Below the pieces are notes generated by a model, which had not been told where the DNA came from, did not search any database, and saw only the letters and a program-made list of their open reading frames with translations. The position numbers and the translations under genes were made by a program. Of a DNA stretch of 64,000 nucleotides, positions 61,237-64,000 are shown one piece after another; within the stretch, counting starts at the first letter, position 1, and the number at the start of each line of letters is the position of its first letter. The stretch covers positions 18,209 through 82,208 of the forward strand of contig DPDV01000017.1 in the NCBI GenBank assembly GCA_003534295.1, read 5' to 3'. The DNA comes from Clostridiales bacterium (GTDB taxonomy: Bacteria > Bacillota > Clostridia > TANB77 > CAG-508).

Positions 61237-62085
61237 TTATTTTTCAGTACTTTCCTTCAATTCAAGAACAGATACACACTCCACATGTGATGTATATGGA
61301 AACATATCTACTGGTTGTATCTCTTTTATAATATAGTCGTTTTCTAGCTTCTGCAAATCTCTTACCATTGTCGCTGGATTACAGCTTATATATATTATCT
61401 GCTCTGGTTTTGTTTTATTTAATATTTCTATTGTTTTATTGTCTAATCCTTTTCTTGGGGGATCTACAAATACAACATCTGGTTTAATCTTTTCCGTATT
61501 TATCAATTCCGGTAATATCTTTTCTACATCTCCCGAATAAAATTTTATATTTTCTATTTGGTTTATTTTTAAATTTTTTATCTTGTTGTCTTCACAGAAT
61601 CTTATAATGTCATAAGCCTCCTTATAATTTATTGTAGAAATAGTAGTTCTTATTGATAATCTTTCTCTTAATTCTTCATGCTCGCATAATTTTTTTATAT
61701 TCTCAATTACTTTATTAACATCTATATTTTTTCTAATCAAGTTTGATTTTTCATTTTCTAAACTGTCTAAGCTAATTGTTATTTTTATGTTTTTATTATT
61801 TAGAAATAATTTTATAAATTGATCTCTTACTATTGAACCATTTGTAGTTATTGAAAATTTCATTTTGCTACTTGTTCTTTTGATTATTTCTTCCAAATTT
61901 TTCAAAAATGGTTCCCCTCCACCAATAGAAACTTTATATATTCCTTTTTTTGTTAATTCATTTAGAAAATTAACTATTTCATCAATATTCAATTCTTTAT
62001 TTGCAATTGCATTATTATAATGCTCTGCATTTGTAAAACAATATTTACACTCTGCATTGCAAAATTTCGTTATATCAAAAAAATT
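61237..62085 (-). pseudogene. Chimeric frame: radical SAM N-part fused to an RlmD-type methyltransferase tail
   Basis: An open frame of 282 codons follows the HhH gene's stop codon directly. It starts NFFDITKFCNAECKYCFTN, with the radical-SAM cluster CX3CX2C at residues 9, 13 and 16, then KVSIGGGEPFL, FSITTNGS and ITISLDS strands. Near residue 176 it switches to GDVEKILPELIN, VVFVDPPRKGLD, YISCNPATMVRDLQKL (catalytic Cys of TrmA/RlmD) and PYTSHVECVSVL. No known protein has this order; the SAM domain and PUA/TRAM part of the methyltransferase are missing, as is the radical-SAM C-terminus. No ATG or ribosome site precedes the cluster; TTG 61992 is the first plausible start. Best read as an in-frame deletion fusion. 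Confidence 0.75.
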
Positions 62086-62583
62086 TTATCTATCAAATTC
62101 AACATCTCCTAACCTATCTAATATTTGTATTTCTTGTCCTATTGTTTTATATAGCTCCATACATTTTGCATCAAATACATTATTTAATCCATTATTTCCT
62201 GTGTAAATTCCTAAAACTATTATTGCAGTATCAGCCTTGTGTTCTCCAATTCCTCTAAATTCCATTAATCTATCTTTTACATCATCTATTTCATTAAAAT
62301 TTGTAAATAATTTTTTTGGACTACTTTCGTACTTTTCATTAATCATACAAACACTATCCCATATATTCATAGACATATTTCTTGGGAATCTATGTAAACA
62401 TGGTTTTGTTGCCATATTTTTTTCTATCTTTTCGTAATCAAGAGTTTTGTATTCTTTATCAAAATCTGAAAGTAGATTTAATCTTTTGAATAATTCAAAT
62501 GTGTTCTCCAACACTGTTTCGGCACTTTGTGATTGGTTTAAAATAGTTGCCCATAGTAAATATAAAGATTGATTATTGTTCAT
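62086..62583 (-). CDS. HhH-type DNA-glycosylase-like protein
   Basis: 165 aa. The C-terminal half has RLMEFRGIGEHKADTAIIVLGIYTG, a helix-hairpin-helix with a Lys where endonuclease III has its catalytic Lys, and VFDAKCMELYK with an Asp at the matching later position. The N-terminal half (LLWATILNQSQSAETVLENTFELFKRL) fits the glycosylase helical bundle. There is no FeS cluster loop. It is short for an active glycosylase, so DNA binding without catalysis is possible. ATG 62583 has GAAGGAG 6 nt upstream and overlaps mazG by 11 nt. The radical-SAM remnant follows in the same frame. Confidence 0.68.
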   Translation of the reverse strand: MNNNQSLYLLWATILNQSQSAETVLENTFELFKRLNLLSDFDKEYKTLDYEKIEKNMATKPCLHRFPRNMSMNIWDSVCMINEKYESSPKKLFTNFNEIDDVKDRLMEFRGIGEHKADTAIIVLGIYTGNNGLNNVFDAKCMELYKTIGQEIQILDRLGDVEFDR

Positions 62584-62950
62584 TTTTTTCTCCTTCATTT
62601 ACTCTCCATTGTCTTTTTATGTTTTTTTCTTCTTTTTTCTTAATTGCATCATACAAGTTTATATTTAACCTGTTACATATAGAAACCAATACTATGAATA
62701 CATCTGCAATTTCTTCTTCAATATCTGTGTAATTTTCTATTTTTTCATAGTCTATGGAAGCCTCTGGCAGTGTTTTTCTAATAGCTTTTGCTAACTCTCC
62801 TGTTTCTTCAAGTAATAATAACATTTTATCTTGTACTCTTTGTTCAGAAAAACCTCTAATTGTAATTATTTCTCTTATATAACTTTGAATTTCGTTTAAG
62901 CTATTTTTTTCATTTAGTAATTCATATAATTGATTTTGTTTATTTATCAT
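62573..62950 (-). CDS. MazG-like nucleotide pyrophosphohydrolase
   Basis: 125 aa. An all-alpha NTP pyrophosphatase: MLLLLEETGELAKAIRKTL (EExxE metal motif) and DIEEEIADVFIVLVSICNRL (ExxxD) supply the magnesium site. Single-domain MazG proteins hydrolyse nucleotide triphosphates, often as house-cleaning enzymes or in phage-related modules. It is coupled to the HhH gene. GGAAG precedes the ATG, directly after a U-run of a hairpin (62966-63015). Confidence 0.85.
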   Translation of the reverse strand: MINKQNQLYELLNEKNSLNEIQSYIREIITIRGFSEQRVQDKMLLLLEETGELAKAIRKTLPEASIDYEKIENYTDIEEEIADVFIVLVSICNRLNINLYDAIKKKEEKNIKRQWRVNEGEKNEQ

Positions 62951-62965
62951 ACTTGTTCTTCTTCC

Positions 62966-63015
62966 AAAAAAATAGAAGGCATAATTACATAAAATATAAT
63001 AACTTTACCTTCTAT
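62966..63015 (-). terminator. Terminator-like hairpin in the mazG leader
   Basis: ATAGAAGG / CCTTCTAT closes a 28-nt loop with weak inner pairing; seven U follow on the minus strand. It ends about 16 nt before the mazG start, so it is either the end of a small RNA or an attenuator of mazG. Confidence 0.7.
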
Positions 63016-63136
63016 AAAAATTTATAAAGCAGAAAAATGGTGAAACAATGTTTGATATAAATGATTTTAGTATTAATTTAATATCAATTTTCGATCCATT
63101 GAATTTTATATCTTTCCACTTCCTTTTTTTGAGCAC
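63016..63136 (-). ncRNA. Candidate small RNA or regulated leader before mazG
   Basis: Transcription from the promoter at 63137-63165 would start near 63130 and run to the hairpin at 62966-63015, about 165 nt. No frame with a proper ribosome site is seen; a 38-codon stretch without start exists. The unit has the outline of an intergenic sRNA, or of an attenuated 5' leader for mazG. Confidence 0.45.
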
Positions 63137-63165
63137 ATTATACAGACTTTTACTTGTTGTGTCAA
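63137..63165 (-). promoter_or_regulatory. Full-consensus promoter upstream of mazG
   Basis: TTGACA (63165-63160), 17 nt, TATAAT (63142-63137), the exact sigma-A consensus. Confidence 0.82.
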
Positions 63166-63539
63166 TACTTTGATTCAATTTTTGATTAATTTATTGTATC
63201 GTACTTATGAGATGATTATATTATAAATAGAACTTATATTCAACCTTTTTACAATTTATTTATAGTCACTTAATATTATATCAATAGCCAAAATTGTACA
63301 CTTTCAAGCAAATTCTGCTAACCAATTTCTTAATGAACTTTGTGAAATATTTAGAATACTCAATATTGCATTCGTGAACATATTATTTTTATATATGAGG
63401 CAATTTTATTTTATATTACCATTCGCGTTAGATTTTGCAAATACTTATGTTTCAGCTATTTATACGTGAATGCAATATTGACTATTTTTATTATACTTTG
63501 CTATAATAATGGTAATTTTATGTGAGGAGAAATTTAAAA
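63166..63539. other. Intergenic region with 14-bp inverted repeats about 95 bp apart
   Basis: No gene seen in 374 bp. TCAATATTGCATTC (63360-63373) is repeated inverted as GAATGCAATATTGA (63468-63481). The right arm overlaps the -35 of the next gene. The arms may be the ends of a tiny element or paired operator sites. Confidence 0.55.
63478..63507 (+). promoter_or_regulatory. Promoter of the nucleotidyltransferase-like gene
   Basis: TTGACT (63478-63483), 18 nt, TATAAT (63502-63507); the -35 overlaps the inverted-repeat arm. Confidence 0.68.
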
Positions 63540-63932
63540 ATGAATAAAGAGGAATTATTAAATTTGCTAAACTCTTTAGAATTACCCAAAACAGAATATT
63601 ATATTTTATCTAATGGATCTATGTTGCTATATGGATTAAGAGAAATAATTGGAGATCTTGATTTATGTGTTTCAAACGAGCTATTTGAACAATTAAAGAA
63701 AAAATATAATTTAAAAGAATGTGACAAAAACGAATGTGGTTTTTATCATATTTCAAATGAAGTTGAAATAGTTCCAAATAGTAAGGAAAACTTTAAAATG
63801 GAATACAAAGATGGCTATCCTGTTGAAAGCTTGAAAACAATATTAGCCTTTAAGGAAAAAAGAAATGCACCTAAAGACCAAAAAGATATAAAAAATATAA
63901 AAAAATATTTAAAAGAAAAGAGACTATCGTAA
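63540..63932 (+). CDS. Nucleotidyltransferase-fold protein (AbiEii/MNT-like)
   Basis: 130 aa. YYILSNGSMLLYGLREIIGDLDLCVS has the GS-x(9-12)-D-x-D pattern of small nucleotidyltransferases, with helical ends (SLKTILAFKEKRNAPKDQKDI) as in AbiEii/DUF-type members that pair with toxin or substrate-binding partners. The family acts on tRNA or proteins in toxin-antitoxin systems, or is housekeeping; no partner is visible before the window ends. ATG 63540 has GAGGAG about 10 nt upstream; an in-frame start at 63522 would overlap the site. Confidence 0.75.
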   Translation: MNKEELLNLLNSLELPKTEYYILSNGSMLLYGLREIIGDLDLCVSNELFEQLKKKYNLKECDKNECGFYHISNEVEIVPNSKENFKMEYKDGYPVESLKTILAFKEKRNAPKDQKDIKNIKKYLKEKRLS

Positions 63933-63942
63933 ATGTTGTGTA

Positions 63943-63962
63943 AATCGGATTTCCTTCCGATT
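63943..63962 (+). terminator. Hairpin after the nucleotidyltransferase-like gene
   Basis: AATCGGA / TCCGATT with a 6-nt loop, 10 nt after the stop; no clear U-run follows, so termination is uncertain. Confidence 0.5.
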
Positions 63963-64000
63963 GATAATTTGAAAGTTAATATTTTTACTTTAATAATTTT

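Noticed and set aside
1..64000. CRISPR array
   Set aside because: No regularly spaced repeats of 24-40 bp were seen; the only direct repeats are the two-unit repeat at 25694-25741 and the two distant palindromic copies.

Overview
The window looks like a chromosomal segment of a low-G+C, anaerobic, endospore-forming Firmicute, probably a gut-type clostridium. Base composition is strongly AT-rich throughout. Sporulation genes (yabP, dipicolinate synthase subunit B), acetate fermentation (pta-ackA), rubrerythrin, a membrane pyrophosphatase and a NifU/NifS/IscR iron-sulfur set all fit an anaerobe. Strong AGGAGG-type ribosome sites and TTGACA/TATAAT promoters support a Firmicute. I cannot name a species. 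Almost all genes lie on the minus strand, so operons read from high to low coordinates.

Layout: 0.3-9.4 kb is mostly housekeeping (yabP, lysC, prfB with a programmed +1 frameshift, a Xer-like recombinase, dpaB, pta-ackA). It also holds a three-gene operon with two tandem paralogues carrying a transglutaminase-like Cys-His-Asp triad. 9.5-11.1 kb is a small accessory patch: a G+C-richer one-gene cassette, a 5'-truncated transposase, tRNA-Thr(CGU) and a palindromic repeat. 11.1-14.9 kb encodes a secreted dockerin-tailed glucosaminidase and a membrane-anchored SH3b/cadherin-like protein whose N-terminal beta-sandwich could be its cohesin-like partner. 15.1-29.8 kb is core: U32 peptidase, RNHCP protein, TGS-uridine kinase, miaB-mutS, rpmE, a VanW-domain lipoprotein, rubrerythrin, a D-Ala-D-Ala carboxypeptidase and hppA.

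29.9-47.6 kb is a cell-surface polysaccharide or teichoic-acid-like locus. It starts with a TagO/WecA-type initiating transferase, followed by a long collinear run of glycosyltransferases, a flippase, a CDP-glycerol-type polymerase, two large GT-C-like membrane proteins, an Alg13/Alg14-like pair, a GtrB-like transferase and galE. Three consensus promoters drive it (before tagO, before the run, and before the Alg14/Alg13/gtrB/galE tail). 47.7-54.2 kb returns to core functions: lytic transglycosylase, polA, guanine deaminase, nifU, nifS, iscR.

55-64 kb is a decaying accessory region: GNAT acetyltransferases, an HD phosphohydrolase, a TnpV mobile-element remnant and several broken or chimeric genes. 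The chimeras are Dam joined to a serine-recombinase tail, and radical SAM fused in frame to an RlmD-type methyltransferase tail. Near the right end a consensus promoter followed by an intrinsic-terminator hairpin marks a likely small RNA or attenuated leader before mazG.

The best candidates for undescribed biology are the transglutaminase-like operon (2.9-5.3 kb), the putative cohesin-dockerin autolysin pair (11.1-14.9 kb), the promoter-hairpin unit before mazG (62.97-63.17 kb), and a dispersed palindromic element found in two copies just upstream of yabP and nifU.
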